Shown here: positions 36,436 to 45,128 of the stretch, in pieces
Layout: each line of letters begins with the position of its first letter
Position numbering within the stretch: position 1 is the first letter of the stretch
NCBI RefSeq assembly: GCF_003011965.1
Contig: NZ_PXWG01000002.1
Coordinates: forward strand, 150,119 to 214,118
DNA from: Streptosporangium nondiastaticum
GTDB taxonomy: Bacteria > Actinomycetota > Actinomycetes > Streptomycetales > Streptomycetaceae
Reading direction: 5' to 3'
DNA length: 64,000 bases
Translations under genes and position numbers: made by a program
The notes under the pieces: model-generated
Seen by the model: only the letters and a program-made list of their open reading frames with translations
What the model was told of the DNA's origin: nothing
The model's database searches: none

Positions 36436-36700
36436 TCGTTCTCCGCCGAGGCGGACGGGCACGTACGGTCCGAGGGCGAGGGCGCGCTGCTGCTCAAGCG
36501 CCTCGGTGACGCGCCGGCCGACGGGGACCGAGTGCACGCGGTGATCGTGGCGAGCGGGGTGAACAACGACGGAGGCACGGCGGGCCTGGCGGCGTCCAGC
36601 GCCGAGTTGCAGCAGCAGCGGCGGCTGCTGGAAGAGGTGTACGAGCGGGCCGGGATCAGGGATAACCGGGCTGCTCAAGCTTCCTCGAGTACGGGGTAGC
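36436..36700 (+). pseudogene. Isolated ketosynthase fragment of a polyketide synthase
   Basis: About 80 residues match the middle of a KS domain: SFSAEADGHVRSEGEGALLL, KRLGDAPADGDRVHAVIVAS and GVNNDGGTAGLAASSAELQQ, ending YERAGIR. Sequence before and after is unrelated; active-site Cys and His motifs are both missing. It is a different KS subtype from the truncated one at 1.4-4.3 kb (SGVNNDG as in iterative or trans-AT types). It is a relic with no function. Confidence 0.7.
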
Positions 36701-36794
36701 CCCGTGCGGAAGTGGCGGCTGAGCCCCGCTCATGGGCACACGGGCTTACGCGGGGATGTGCCGGACGGAGTGTCTTCCGGCCCTCTGCACGCCG

Positions 36795-37829
36795 CTAGTG
36801 CAGTTCCACGGAGATGTGCTGCGACAGGGCGCGGAGGAAGTCGGGCGCGTCGAACATCTTGCCTGCGGAGGCGACGCCGGTCGCCCGGGTCCGGCCGGTG
36901 AGGATGCGGTGGACCGCTTCCACCGCGAGCGGCGCGGTGACGGCGTAGATGTCCCGGCCCCGCGCCACAGCACGGCGTTCGGTGCCGCTGCGGCGCACGA
37001 CGGCGTCGACGAGGAAGGTCTGCGCGGACCGTCCGTACGCGTCGGTCGCGGCGGGCGTCGGCGTGTCCGGGGCCAGCACCTCCCTGGCCGCCTCGACCGT
37101 CATGTGGGTGTGCACGTCGGAGATGGACAGGTGACTGGGAATGGTGACGACGTCGACCGTGGTGAACTCCCCTATGACGGCCCTGGGGCCGATTGGGTCG
37201 GGGAAGGGCCACTGGAGGGTCGGTGACGCGTCGTCACGGTACTCCAACTGCCCGTCGGCGTAGCGGATGCGCCGGCCGCCTCGCCGCAGGCGGGAGACCT
37301 TGCTCGTGGCGCGTGTTCCGGTGGTGGGGTGCCAGTTGCTCAGCGCGTAGGCGATGTGTGCCTCGTCGGCCGCCGTCCAGTCCCCCATCGCCGCACTGAC
37401 CAACAGGTCACCCAGGCCCCCGTAGAAGGCCATCGCGGGGACGATCACCGCTCCCGCCGCGCGGGCCCGGTCCGTGAAGTCCGCGAACGTATCGACGCCG
37501 GACTCGATCTCGCCCGTGACGTCCACATAGGGGATGCCCGCGCGCAGTGCCGCCTCGATGACGGGGGCGGCTGTGGTGGCGAAGGGCCCGGCGCAGTTGA
37601 TCACCGCCACCGTGCCGGCCAGCGCACGGTCGAGCGAGTCAGGGTCCCCGGCCGACGCCGGACGGGCCTCAAGTACGGAAGCGGACGCGGACGCGGCCAG
37701 CGCCTCCAGCTTGCCGGCATCGCGACCGGAGAGCACGGGGACGAACCCGCGTTCTCGCAGGTGTGCCACCACGAAGCGGCCGGTGTGCCCGTACGCGCCG
37801 AACACCACTACGGCAGGTTTCGATCCCAT
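36795..37829 (-). CDS. Saccharopine-dehydrogenase-like NAD(P)-binding oxidoreductase
   Basis: The 344-residue protein starts with a Rossmann fold, VVVFGAYGHTGRFVVAHLRE (GxxGxTG), followed by VINCAGPFATTAAPVIEAAL and YVDVTGEIESG, as in saccharopine-dehydrogenase and trans-acting enoyl-reductase relatives. The C-terminal half is variable, with LLVSAAMGDWTAADEAHIAY. Possible substrate is a polyketide or lipid intermediate, but this is not shown. GGGGAG lies 6 bp before the ATG at 37829. It is divergent from the AraC-type regulator 113 bp away, which probably controls it. Confidence 0.82.
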   Translation of the reverse strand: MGSKPAVVVFGAYGHTGRFVVAHLRERGFVPVLSGRDAGKLEALAASASASVLEARPASAGDPDSLDRALAGTVAVINCAGPFATTAAPVIEAALRAGIPYVDVTGEIESGVDTFADFTDRARAAGAVIVPAMAFYGGLGDLLVSAAMGDWTAADEAHIAYALSNWHPTTGTRATSKVSRLRRGGRRIRYADGQLEYRDDASPTLQWPFPDPIGPRAVIGEFTTVDVVTIPSHLSISDVHTHMTVEAAREVLAPDTPTPAATDAYGRSAQTFLVDAVVRRSGTERRAVARGRDIYAVTAPLAVEAVHRILTGRTRATGVASAGKMFDAPDFLRALSQHISVELH

Positions 37830-37942
37830 GGGTTTCTCCCCGTTGTTGAAACGATCCAATGAGGATCCGATGGCGTTCCACCGACGATCCGTTACGGACA
37901 TCCTGGCGAGCGCGGGTCCCTCACACGAGTGTCCGGAACGAC

Positions 37943-39049
37943 ATGACCCGTACAATTCCGGACGTGGACGTGGACGTGGACGTGGACGTGGACGTGGACG
38001 TGGACGTGGACGCGGACGCGGACGCTGGCACCGGCACCGGCACCGGCACCGGCACCGGCACCGGCAGTGACGGTGGCACTGTCGCCCTGGCCGTCACCAA
38101 CGGCATGCTCCACTTCGAGCTGTCCGTGGCCTGCGAGGTCTTCGGCGACAGCCTTCCCGGTGGAGCCGGCCCCGACTACCGCGTCGTGGTCTGCGGGCCG
38201 GGCGCGGTGCGGGTCGGCCGGTTCACGCTGGAGCCCGACTACGGACTCGACCACCTCCGGCGCGCCGGCACGGTGATCGTCCCCGCCTGGGCCGATGTCG
38301 ACGAGGACCCGCCGGCCGACCTCGTCGACGCGGTGCGCGCGGCCCACGAGGCGGGGGCGCGCGTGGTCTCCTTCTGCACGGGCGCGTTCGTGCTGGCCGC
38401 CGCCGGGCTGCTGGACGGGCGGCGCGCGACCACACACTGGGTGCACACCGAGGCTCTGGCCGCCCGCTATCCGCGTGTGGAGGTGGACCCGGATGTCCTC
38501 TACGTGGACAACGGCAGCGTGCTCACCTCCGCCGGCAAGGCAGCGGCGATGGACCTGTGCCTGCACCTGGTCCGTCTCGACCACGGTTCGTCGACCGCCA
38601 ACGCTCTCGCCCGCCGCCTGGTCGTTCCGCCGCACCGGCCCGGAGGCCAGGCCCAGTTCGTCACCACTCCCGTGCCCGCACAGGGCAATCACCCGCTCGC
38701 CGAGCTGCTCCCTTGGGTGAGCGAACGGCTTGACCATCCGCTGACCGTCGAAGACCTCGCCCGCCAGGCCCGGATGAGCTCGCGCCACCTCGGCCGCCAC
38801 TTCAGGTCGGTGACCGGCACGACCCCGCTGCAATGGCTGCTGGCTCAGCGGATCCGCCACGCCCAGGAGTTGCTGGAGAGCACCGAGGACAGTGTCGACG
38901 CCATCGCCGCGGCCACCGGCATGGGGACCGCCACGACGCTGCGCCGGCACTTCAACCGCGCGGTCGGCGTGCCCCCGGACACCTACCGCCGCACCTTCCG
39001 CTCGCGGCCCCGTCCGGGCCTGAGCGACATCGCGCACGAGGCCCGGTAA
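37943..39049 (+). CDS. GlxA-type AraC regulator with N-terminal dipeptide repeats
   Basis: Residues 45-220 form a DJ-1/PfpI-like domain (VALAVTNGMLHFELSVACEV, ARVVSFCTGAFVLAAAGLLD with the nucleophile-like Cys, VDPDVLYVDNGSVLTSAGKA), and 250-360 are two AraC helix-turn-helix units (LTVEDLARQARMSSRHLGRH, TEDSVDAIAAATGMGTATTL). The N-terminus is odd: after MTRTIP come eight Asp-Val, three Asp-Ala and six Gly-Thr pairs encoded by hexanucleotide repeats. GlxA relatives usually start straight at the DJ-1 domain. It is divergent from the oxidoreductase gene and likely activates it. Confidence 0.87.
   Translation: MTRTIPDVDVDVDVDVDVDVDVDADADAGTGTGTGTGTGTGSDGGTVALAVTNGMLHFELSVACEVFGDSLPGGAGPDYRVVVCGPGAVRVGRFTLEPDYGLDHLRRAGTVIVPAWADVDEDPPADLVDAVRAAHEAGARVVSFCTGAFVLAAAGLLDGRRATTHWVHTEALAARYPRVEVDPDVLYVDNGSVLTSAGKAAAMDLCLHLVRLDHGSSTANALARRLVVPPHRPGGQAQFVTTPVPAQGNHPLAELLPWVSERLDHPLTVEDLARQARMSSRHLGRHFRSVTGTTPLQWLLAQRIRHAQELLESTEDSVDAIAAATGMGTATTLRRHFNRAVGVPPDTYRRTFRSRPRPGLSDIAHEAR
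37961..38062 (+). repeat. Coding hexanucleotide repeats (GACGTG, GACGCN, GGCACC)
   Basis: Eight copies of GACGTG (37961-38008), three of GACGCG/GACGCT (38009-38026) and six of GGCACC (38027-38062) follow one another without interruption inside the 5' end of the AraC-type gene. All are multiples of six, so copy-number changes keep the frame and only alter linker length. Confidence 0.9.
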
Positions 39050-39098
39050 GGACAGGGTCGGCGCATGCGCCGAGCATGCGCCGCCGGGCTGTGTCTTC

Positions 39099-39350
39099 TC
39101 AGGGGCGCCAGGCCGGGACGGGCAGCGTCGTGCCGGTCTCGACATAGGTCTTGAGGTTGGCCAGCACGAGTTCCAGCCGCCGGAGATGGAGCGGTGCTTC
39201 TTGTGTCCCGCAGGTTTGACGTGGGTGACCGTGAGACGCGTGGTGTCACCGTAGGGCTGGAGTTCAAAGGTGACCCGGGATTCGCCGTGCGGCCGGTCCT
39301 CGCCGGGACCGGACCAGGTCAGGGTCAGCCGGCGCGGCTCGTCGACATTG
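39099..39350 (-). pseudogene. SRPBCC (AHSA1-like) protein, C-terminal remnant
   Basis: The minus strand reads RRLTLTWSGPGEDRPHGESR, VTFELQPYGDTTRLTVTHVK and RSISGGW; after a frameshift near 39185, another frame ends LVLANLKTYVETGTTLPVPA and a stop at 39099. These are the last strands and helix of an AHSA1/START-like fold. The N-terminal half is missing; at about 39350 the sequence switches to a znuB-like fragment on the opposite strand. Confidence 0.7.
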
Positions 39351-39352
39351 GT

Positions 39353-39616
39353 GCCGCCGAGGCCACGCAAGCGGTCGGCTCCCTCCTGCTCCTCGGCCTG
39401 CTCGCCGCCCCTGCCGGAGCCGCGATCCGGCTGACCGCCCGCCCGTATCGTGCCCTTGCCCTCTCCGTGGGTCTTGCGGTGACGGAGATGTGGGCGGGAT
39501 TGTTCGCCTCGTACGCGGTGCCGCGGATGCCGCCGAGCTTCGCCATCATGGCCACGGCCACTGCCGTTTACGCCGCCACCTTCCTCATACGGCGCCCCGC
39601 CCCGCGTACTGACTGA
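39353..39616 (+). pseudogene. znuB: Zinc/manganese ABC-transporter permease, C-terminal fragment
   Basis: About 87 residues match the end of ZnuB-type permeases: SLLLLGLLAAPAGAAIRLTA, ALSVGLAVTEMWAGLFASYA, FAIMATATAVYAATFL, covering the last two to three membrane helices. The 5' part is lost where an SRPBCC fragment begins. In Streptomyces zur commonly follows znuACB, and a zur-like gene starts 23 bp after this stop, so this is the residue of a znuACB-zur operon. Confidence 0.7.
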
Positions 39617-39639
39617 AGGCTGAGCGGAGGAGCGCCGCG

Positions 39640-40109
39640 ATGGCAGACGACCGGCAGCAGGCAACGACAACGACGCACGACACCGTGGACAACATGGCGC
39701 TGATCGGCCGCGCCACACAGCAGCGTGCGGCGGTCCTGGGGCCCTTGTCGTGGCGGAAGGTTTCATCAGCACCCAGGACCTGCGCAAGCGGCTCGTGGCC
39801 GGTGGCTCGTCCGTCAGCCTCTCCACCGTCTATCGCACCCTCACCGCGCTGGCCGAGGCCGGCCGTGCGGACGTCTTCCGCGACGCCAACGGCAAGCAGC
39901 TCTTCCGTCACCGCCCCGGCTCTGACCACCGCCACTACCTGATCTGCACCGAGTGCGGCCTCAGCCTGCCCGTCGGATCCGGCCCGGTGGAGAAATGGGC
40001 GGCCCGGATCGCCCGGACCTCCGGGTTCGCCGACGTCCGGCACGCCGTCGAACTCTCCGGCCGCTTTCCGGACTGCCTCCGGAAGGAGGAGCGGGCACAG
40101 ACACGCTGA
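39640..40109 (+). pseudogene. zur: Zur/Fur-family metal regulator with one frameshift
   Basis: The start ATG at 39640 gives MADDRQQATTTTHDTVDNMA and TQQRAAVLGPL; then a single-base shift in GGGGCCC (39738-39744) moves the frame to VAEGFISTQDLRKRLVAGGS, VSLSTVYRTLTALAEAGRAD and the metal-binding DHRHYLICTECGLSLPV. The last Cys pair of the structural zinc site is altered (FPDC instead of CxxC). Without the shift the gene would be a full Fur-type repressor of about 156 aa. A downstream GTG at 39750 could express a protein lacking the first helix. Context with znuB and the His-rich protein supports zinc. Confidence 0.75.
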
Positions 40110-40112
40110 AGA

Positions 40113-40412
40113 TCAGTGGTCGTCCCAGTGCCCCTCGTGCTGGGCATGACGGTGCCCGTCGTGGACGTAGTCCACGTGGTCGCCGTGCGGGACGGCGACG
40201 TGCCCGCATTCCGCACCGTGCTGGTGCGCGTGCTCCTGGTGAACGGTGTGGCCGGTGGGCTCGCAATCGTCGGTGTGGTCCTCATGCACGCGGTGCAGGT
40301 GCCCGTCGTGGACGTAGTCGACGTGGTCCTCGTGCGGCACGGCGACGTGCCCGCATTCCGCACCGTGCTGGTGAGTGTGGTTCGCGTGAGAAGTGTGCGC
40401 GCTGGTCAGCAT
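40113..40412 (-). CDS. Histidine-rich metal-binding protein with duplicated motif
   Basis: The 99-residue product has about 27 His. Two nearly identical units (GAECGHVAVPH, then DHVDYVHDGHLHRVHEDH and again DHVDYVHDGHRHAQHEGHWD) are separated by DDCEPTGHTVHQEH. It lacks a signal peptide and probably stores or chaperones zinc (or nickel) in the cytoplasm. GGAGAAGGAAGG precedes the ATG at 40412. It is convergent with zur, with 3 bp between the stops. Similar proteins accompany Zur in actinomycetes, so Zur control is likely, though no Zur box was found by eye. Confidence 0.8.
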   Translation of the reverse strand: MLTSAHTSHANHTHQHGAECGHVAVPHEDHVDYVHDGHLHRVHEDHTDDCEPTGHTVHQEHAHQHGAECGHVAVPHGDHVDYVHDGHRHAQHEGHWDDH

Positions 40413-40739
40413 GGCAAAGCCTTCCTTCTCCCCCGCGTGATCGGATCTGTCCGACGGGAGAGCCTGCCCTTCCAGTGTCAGCCGCGCCGGGGATTCACGA
40501 AAGTCGCCGGAAGTCGGCTGGAAACACGCCGTGCCACGCCATGCGACAGAAGGTGACTCCGGCATCGAGCGGCCACCGCCACCGCCGCCGGGCCGCCTCA
40601 CAGCCCGCCGACCCGCATCCGGCGAGAGGACCGGTTCTCCATTCTCGTGACCGCTACCCGTGTACCCCTTCTTGCGGTCAAGAACCGGCCGGGTGTTCGC
40701 TCGATGAGACAGCCGCATGAGCGAAGGAGGAGCGCTGAC
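40413..40739. other. Intergenic region between His-rich protein and metallothionein-like genes
   Basis: These 327 bp separate two divergent metal-binding genes and should hold both promoters. No clear Zur palindrome or other inverted repeat was recognised. AAGGAGGAG at 40724-40732 is the ribosome-binding site of the metallothionein-like gene. Confidence 0.4.
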
Positions 40740-40844
40740 ATGACCGTTCACACTCCGCGACCGACGTGCAGCGAGGGCTGCACCTGCGGTCCGGGCTGCA
40801 GCTGCGGATGCCAGTCCGGCGGCCCGTGCCAGTGCGGCGGGTAA
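40740..40844 (+). CDS. Metallothionein-like Cys-rich peptide, 34 aa
   Basis: The ATG at 40740 follows a perfect AAGGAGGAG and starts a 34-residue peptide with eight Cys at positions 10, 14, 16, 20, 22, 24, 30 and 32, mostly in CxC and CGC arrangement, with no aromatic residues. This is the composition of bacterial metallothioneins that bind zinc, cadmium or copper(I) as thiolate clusters. It lies in the same metal patch as zur and the His-rich protein. It is unusually short even for metallothioneins. Confidence 0.75.
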   Translation: MTVHTPRPTCSEGCTCGPGCSCGCQSGGPCQCGG

Positions 40845-41028
40845 CCGAGCACCGCCCACTGCGCCGAGGGACTACAACGAGACGAATGTCGGCGTTGATA
40901 CGCCGAGTGCCGTCCCCGGGCGAACCCTGGCGGGACGGCTGACGTCCGGGCCTCGTCCCCGGGCACTCAAGCGGGGGCTGCCTCCAGCCCGTGGTCGTGC
41001 TCGCAGGCGTCCTCATCCAGGCTGTGGC

Positions 41029-41230
41029 ATGGGAGGGTGCATCTCCTTGATCGCCGTAGGAGCCGTCCTCGCCTTCGCCGCGGACTGGCATCTCCAGGGC
41101 AGGAACGCCTACCTCACCGGCCTGATCCTGATGGTCGTCGACGTCATCGGCACGACCGCCTACGTCAGCGTGTTAAAAGCGCCGCCGCACCCAGCCACCG
41201 CCGCCGGCCGCACCTGTCATCGAGGAGGAC
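41029..41230 (+). CDS. DUF6458-like small membrane protein, 3' end frameshifted
   Basis: The first 55 residues read GGCISLIAVGAVLAFAADWH and AYLTGLILMVVDVIGTTAYV, two membrane helices with the LAFAxDWH motif common to a family of small actinobacterial membrane proteins. Beyond about 41230 the frame stays open to 41562 but has no similarity, so the natural stop was probably lost by a frameshift. Function unknown. Confidence 0.6.
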
Positions 41231-41365
41231 CACCGCTTCACCCGATGACAAGCCAGGACGACGGCTCAGAGCTGTCGATGAACGGGCCGTGGGTCGATGG
41301 CCCGCCGGGAAACGGATGCCGAAGCGGCCTCACCCCCGGGGGCGGGCGGTCGTACCGGAGGACGT

Positions 41366-42445
41366 CTACACGCCAGGGGCCGTCATCTGGCTGGGTGTCT
41401 TGTCCAGCCGGGAGCGGGGCGGTTTCCCCGCTGCGCCTGCGACGATCTTCTGCAGCAGGCTGTAGGAGAGGATCGGAAGCAGTACCTCGGGGCGGTGGGA
41501 GAACCAGCAGGCGGCCAGTACGGCAGCGGCGCTGCTGTTGTTCATGCCGGTGGCGAAGGTGAGGGAGATACCGTCGGGCTGGTCGCAGCGCGTCCAGCGG
41601 GACATCCAGCGGCCGCAGTAGAAGGTCAGGCAGCACACCATGCCGGACAGGCTTAGGGCGAGTGCCAGCAGGTCCGGGTCCGGGTGGGCGAGTGCCTGCC
41701 CCAGGGCGCCGGCCGCGTTGATGTAGCACAGCAGCAGGATGTTCACGATGTTGACCGCCTTGACGGCGGGCAGGACACGACGGGCCCGTTCCTCGCCGAG
41801 CAGCATCCGCACGAGGACGCCTGCCAGGCAGGGCAGCACCACCGACATCAGAGCGAACATCCCGGCCCCGGTCCGGGCGATGACGTCGACCTTGGTGGTG
41901 TCGTCCAGAGCACCGGCACCGTACGGGCCGACCAACTGACCGGCCATGTGCATCCCGAACGGGACGGTGAGCGGGCTGAGCAGGGTGGAACCGATCACCA
42001 TTGCGACGACCAGAGGAACGTTGCCGCCCGCGTTCTGCCCCCAGGAGGCGGCACCGCCCGCGATCGGCATCGCCAGCACCAGCATGAGCCCTACCACCAG
42101 CCCCTCAGCCTCGGCAGGGTCGGGCCACGTCCGCAGGGCGAGGGCGATCAGCGGAAGCACGAGCAAGGGCAGCAGAGCATTGGCGGCGATACCGAGCACC
42201 AGCCGAACCGGCTGACGCACCATCACCCGCAGCTCAGCGGCACGAACCCCCAGACCCGCGTTGAACAGCATCACCGCCAACAGCACCATCGGTACCGTCA
42301 GAGCGCCTGCACCCGCAGGGGCAGGGAGCGTCAGTTCGCGGAGCGCCTCGCCGGGGGCGGGGAACACACCGGCCAGCACGTAACAGGCCAGCATCAGTCC
42401 CAGCAGCCACCGCTGCACAACCTTCACGACAGCCATCACACACAA
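41366..42445 (-). CDS. BASS-family (bile acid:sodium symporter-like) transporter
   Basis: The 359-residue protein has about nine to ten hydrophobic helices. Family marks are MLFNAGLGVRAAELRVMVRQ, VLAMPIAGGAASWGQNAGGN (the conserved crossover motif), STLLSPLTVPFGMHMAG and SLTFATGMNNSSAAAVLAAC (second crossover, sodium-site region). Substrate is unknown; relatives carry organic anions. ATG at 42436 is an alternative start. A second, truncated relative is fused to a Gly-rich tail at 57.8-58.5 kb. It stands alone. Confidence 0.85.
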   Translation of the reverse strand: MCVMAVVKVVQRWLLGLMLACYVLAGVFPAPGEALRELTLPAPAGAGALTVPMVLLAVMLFNAGLGVRAAELRVMVRQPVRLVLGIAANALLPLLVLPLIALALRTWPDPAEAEGLVVGLMLVLAMPIAGGAASWGQNAGGNVPLVVAMVIGSTLLSPLTVPFGMHMAGQLVGPYGAGALDDTTKVDVIARTGAGMFALMSVVLPCLAGVLVRMLLGEERARRVLPAVKAVNIVNILLLCYINAAGALGQALAHPDPDLLALALSLSGMVCCLTFYCGRWMSRWTRCDQPDGISLTFATGMNNSSAAAVLAACWFSHRPEVLLPILSYSLLQKIVAGAAGKPPRSRLDKTPSQMTAPGV

Positions 42446-42639
42446 GAGCCTATTGGCCGCATGGTGCTACATCCGCCGCTCGGCGGCCGCGTCGAAGCCG
42501 GCCCGCGCAGGTCGAGGACCTAAAGGTTGAGCTGAACGGCCTTGGATCGCAATGAAGTTCAGATCATCGCCTCTACGGGTGATGACTTCGACAGAAGCGC
42601 CGAGGCTGTGCCTTGGGTGGCTCTGACGAGACGGGCAGT

Positions 42640-43330
42640 CGGGTGCGAATAGTGGCCGGCTCCAGCGCATTGAGGACGGTGAAGGCGCACCGCCGAGATG
42701 CCGCAGCCTGATGGCATGGCGACATCCCAGCAGCTCTGAAGAGGCTCGAGCCGGGCAGACGCTCTCGGTCGATAAGCAGGTCAATCGCCTCGCCTGCGCG
42801 GCGAAAATGCCCGTATGCCCGTTCGTGGAAGAGTACGAAACGGTATTCCTCCGCCAACGCCGACGCCTGCCGCACCGCCTCTACCGCGATGCGGGCCGCA
42901 CCCTCGGCTGGCCGGCGGCAGACGCCCGTCGACATCGCCGGGAACGCCACCGTCCGCGCACCCAGCTCCTCCGCGACCCGCTGGGACTCCCGTAGCGGAA
43001 GGCCAGCAACGGCTCGTCGCCGCCGGCAACCTGAAACACCGGGCCCACGATGTGGAGGCCCCGAAGCGGCAATTGCCGAGCCGGCCGACTCCTGGAAGCG
43101 CGCCCCGACGGCCGCGCCCACCTGCTGCTGGTGGACGAAGACACCGCCGGGGCCTCCGCTCGGGCCGCGCAGCAGGGTGCTGATCGGACGCCCGCAGGTA
43201 CGCGTCGCCGTCGCCACCCCACTGAGCAGCGTCGTTGACGAGTGCCTATCGTTCGACCCGAGCTCCTCACGACCGTTCGCAGCACCCCGCCGCCCGTCTG
43301 GGACCGCATTCAGATCACTCGCGGTGATTT
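42640..43330 (-). pseudogene. Macrodomain (ADP-ribose-binding) protein pseudogene
   Basis: The minus strand shows the C-terminal half of a macrodomain: SQRVAEELGARTVAFPAMST, GVCRRPAEGAARIAVEAVRQ and YRFVLFHERAYGHF. The upstream half is readable only in pieces with shifts (RGLHIVGPVFQVAGGDEP; a VNDAAQWGGDGDAYLRASDQ stretch where the VNAAN loop should be). At least three frameshifts are needed. An intact version would bind or hydrolyse ADP-ribose derivatives. Confidence 0.65.
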
Positions 43331-43373
43331 GTTGGACCAGGCGGTGGAGATCGAGGGGCCTGATAGGCCACCG

Positions 43374-44450
43374 CTAGTACACGTAGGGCCACCCGTTGTT
43401 CCACCCGAGGTAATTGATCCCCAGCTTGGGCGTGCCGTTGTCGCGGCCGTCGTAGTAGTGGTAGATCAGCAGGTCGTGGTTGTCCGCGTCGTCGTGGACC
43501 ACGGACTGACCACCCGGGCCGATCACCCAGCTGTCGTGTGTGCCGAGCAGAAGGCTCCCGCCGTCCCCGATCATGTTGAGCCCGGCCTGGTCGAGGTAGG
43601 GCCCGTCGGGTGCGGTGGAGCGGCCGACGTGGATGCTGTAGTTGCTGTTGACGCCTTTACAGCAGTAGTCGAAGGACACGAACAGGTAGTAGTAGCCGTC
43701 CTTGTAGTAGACGAACGGCGCTTCGACCGGGTCGGGCCAGACGTGAAGCCGTTGTGCCAGTTGGCGTACCCGGGTGTCCGTGGCCGACGGCTTTCCGGTC
43801 TGGGGGTCGAGGGCGATCATGTAGATGCCGAGCCTGAACGACCCGAACGACAGCCACCATTTCCCGTTCTTGTCCACCAGCAGATTGGGGTCGATGGCGT
43901 TGAAGTCGTAGTTCGGGTAGGGGGAGGTGAGGATGGGCCCTCCGGAGTCCACCCAGGTGCCGGGTTGCCCCGTGGCACTCGTGGCGAGTCCGATTCCGGA
44001 GTTGTTGGAACCGAAACTGGACACCGAGTAGTACATCCAGTACTTGCCGTTGTGGAACGACACATCCGGGGCCCACACGTCGTTGGAGGAGTTGAACCGG
44101 CTCCACCAGGCCGGGACCGTGCCGAAGGCGGGCCCGAGACGCCTGAAGTTGACGCGGTCGTCGGACACCCGGAGCTCGACCTGATTGTGCGTGGACGCGA
44201 CCAGGTACTGACTTCCGAGCTTCACCATGGAGGGGTCGTGCACAACTGTGTCCCCGCTGACCGCTCCCGGCAAAGGCCAGGCCGGCGCGGCGGCTGCGAC
44301 CGGTCTCCCGTGCGCGGCGGCCAGCAAGGACATGACCAGCGCCGCGACGGCGACCAGCACTCGTACGCGACGGCCATTCCCCGTATCGAACACGGTGATC
44401 ACCGATCCTCTGCTTCGTTGCACGCTCCTTCGGATGACCACCGGGTTCAT
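43374..44450 (-). CDS. Secreted GH43 arabinanase-like glycosidase
   Basis: The 358-residue enzyme has a signal peptide (RRVRVLVAVAALVMSLLAAA) and a five-bladed propeller of GH43: base Asp in TVVHDPSMVKLGSQYLV, pKa-modulating Asp in FNAIDPNLLVDKNGKWWLSF and acid Glu in PVEAPFVYYKDGYYYLF, then SFDYCCKGVNSNYSIHVGRS. This matches endo-1,5-alpha-L-arabinanases that act on plant arabinan outside the cell. ATG at 44450 is used; longer (44522) and shorter starts are possible. The gene stands alone and looks intact. Confidence 0.9.
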   Translation of the reverse strand: MNPVVIRRSVQRSRGSVITVFDTGNGRRVRVLVAVAALVMSLLAAAHGRPVAAAAPAWPLPGAVSGDTVVHDPSMVKLGSQYLVASTHNQVELRVSDDRVNFRRLGPAFGTVPAWWSRFNSSNDVWAPDVSFHNGKYWMYYSVSSFGSNNSGIGLATSATGQPGTWVDSGGPILTSPYPNYDFNAIDPNLLVDKNGKWWLSFGSFRLGIYMIALDPQTGKPSATDTRVRQLAQRLHVWPDPVEAPFVYYKDGYYYLFVSFDYCCKGVNSNYSIHVGRSTAPDGPYLDQAGLNMIGDGGSLLLGTHDSWVIGPGGQSVVHDDADNHDLLIYHYYDGRDNGTPKLGINYLGWNNGWPYVY

Positions 44451-44590
44451 CGAGAACCACACGGCCAATCCCTGACGGGCCGGAACTTGTTGCTCATGCG
44501 GTAGGACACCGCGTGCCGTCAACTCCCGACAGGGCTCGCGTCAGGAATTCACCGGATCAGGTAACATTGGTCATACATATCACCCCGCCT

Positions 44591-44740
44591 GCATCCCCCC
44601 TTGTCCGACTGCTTCGCGGGCTGTCCCCGCTGTCCTGGACGCACATGAACTCGTATGGACGGTTCGAGCCGGACATGGCCGCGCACCTCGGCATCACGCT
44701 GCCCACCGTGCCGGGCCCCGCGCACCACGCCGGATGCAGG
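44591..44740 (+). mobile_element. Tn3-type transposase C-terminal remnant
   Basis: A short plus frame reads LLRGLSPLSWTHMNSYGRFE, then GITLPTVPGP, resembling the last 45 residues of Tn3-family TnpA (LSPL..HxNxxGRY motif). It is isolated and ends in non-homologous sequence. A serine-resolvase tail lies 390 bp downstream, which supports a former Tn3-type element. Confidence 0.5.
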
Positions 44741-45128
44741 GTCCGGTGCCGGGAGTCGGCACCAGGCCGTACGGAGACCTGATTCGCCGCAGACAGGCGG
44801 GCGAACTCCTCCACGGCCAGCAGCCACGGTTCAGCCGGCATTGCGGCAGGGCGGGCGCGCTCCAGATCGGCGTGAGTCTCGGCGATCCTCTGGGCAGTTG
44901 TTCTGACCCCACCTCGATTGGAGGTTCTCGGCGGGTGAGCGACGGCGTGAGCGGTAGCGTGAAACGCATAGGTTCCGTCTGGAGGGCGGGCCCCTGACAG
45001 GCCCGACGACTCTGCGGATCTTGATCCGTATTCGATTCGGGGCCGACGGATCTCCGTGGCCGCGGTCAGCGTTGTTGACGAGGATGCCGAGTCGCCGAAC
45101 GCACGGACCGTACCGGTGACCGCGGCCC
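44741..45128. other. Stretch without recognisable gene
   Basis: Between the Tn3-like fragment and the resolvase tail nothing is recognised on either strand. The open frames here are short and without homology. It is probably interior debris of the same transposon. Confidence 0.4.

Noticed and set aside
37892..39826. 644-codon minus-strand frame
   Set aside because: Most of it is antisense to the AraC regulator, including the dipeptide-repeat region; only the SRPBCC remnant within it is real.
41684..42523. 279-codon plus-strand frame over the BASS transporter
   Set aside because: Gln/His/Arg-rich shadow of the transporter frame; no ribosome site or homology.
43242..44504. 420-codon plus-strand frame over the GH43 gene
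   Set aside because: Val/Asp/His-rich antisense of the arabinanase; no motif.
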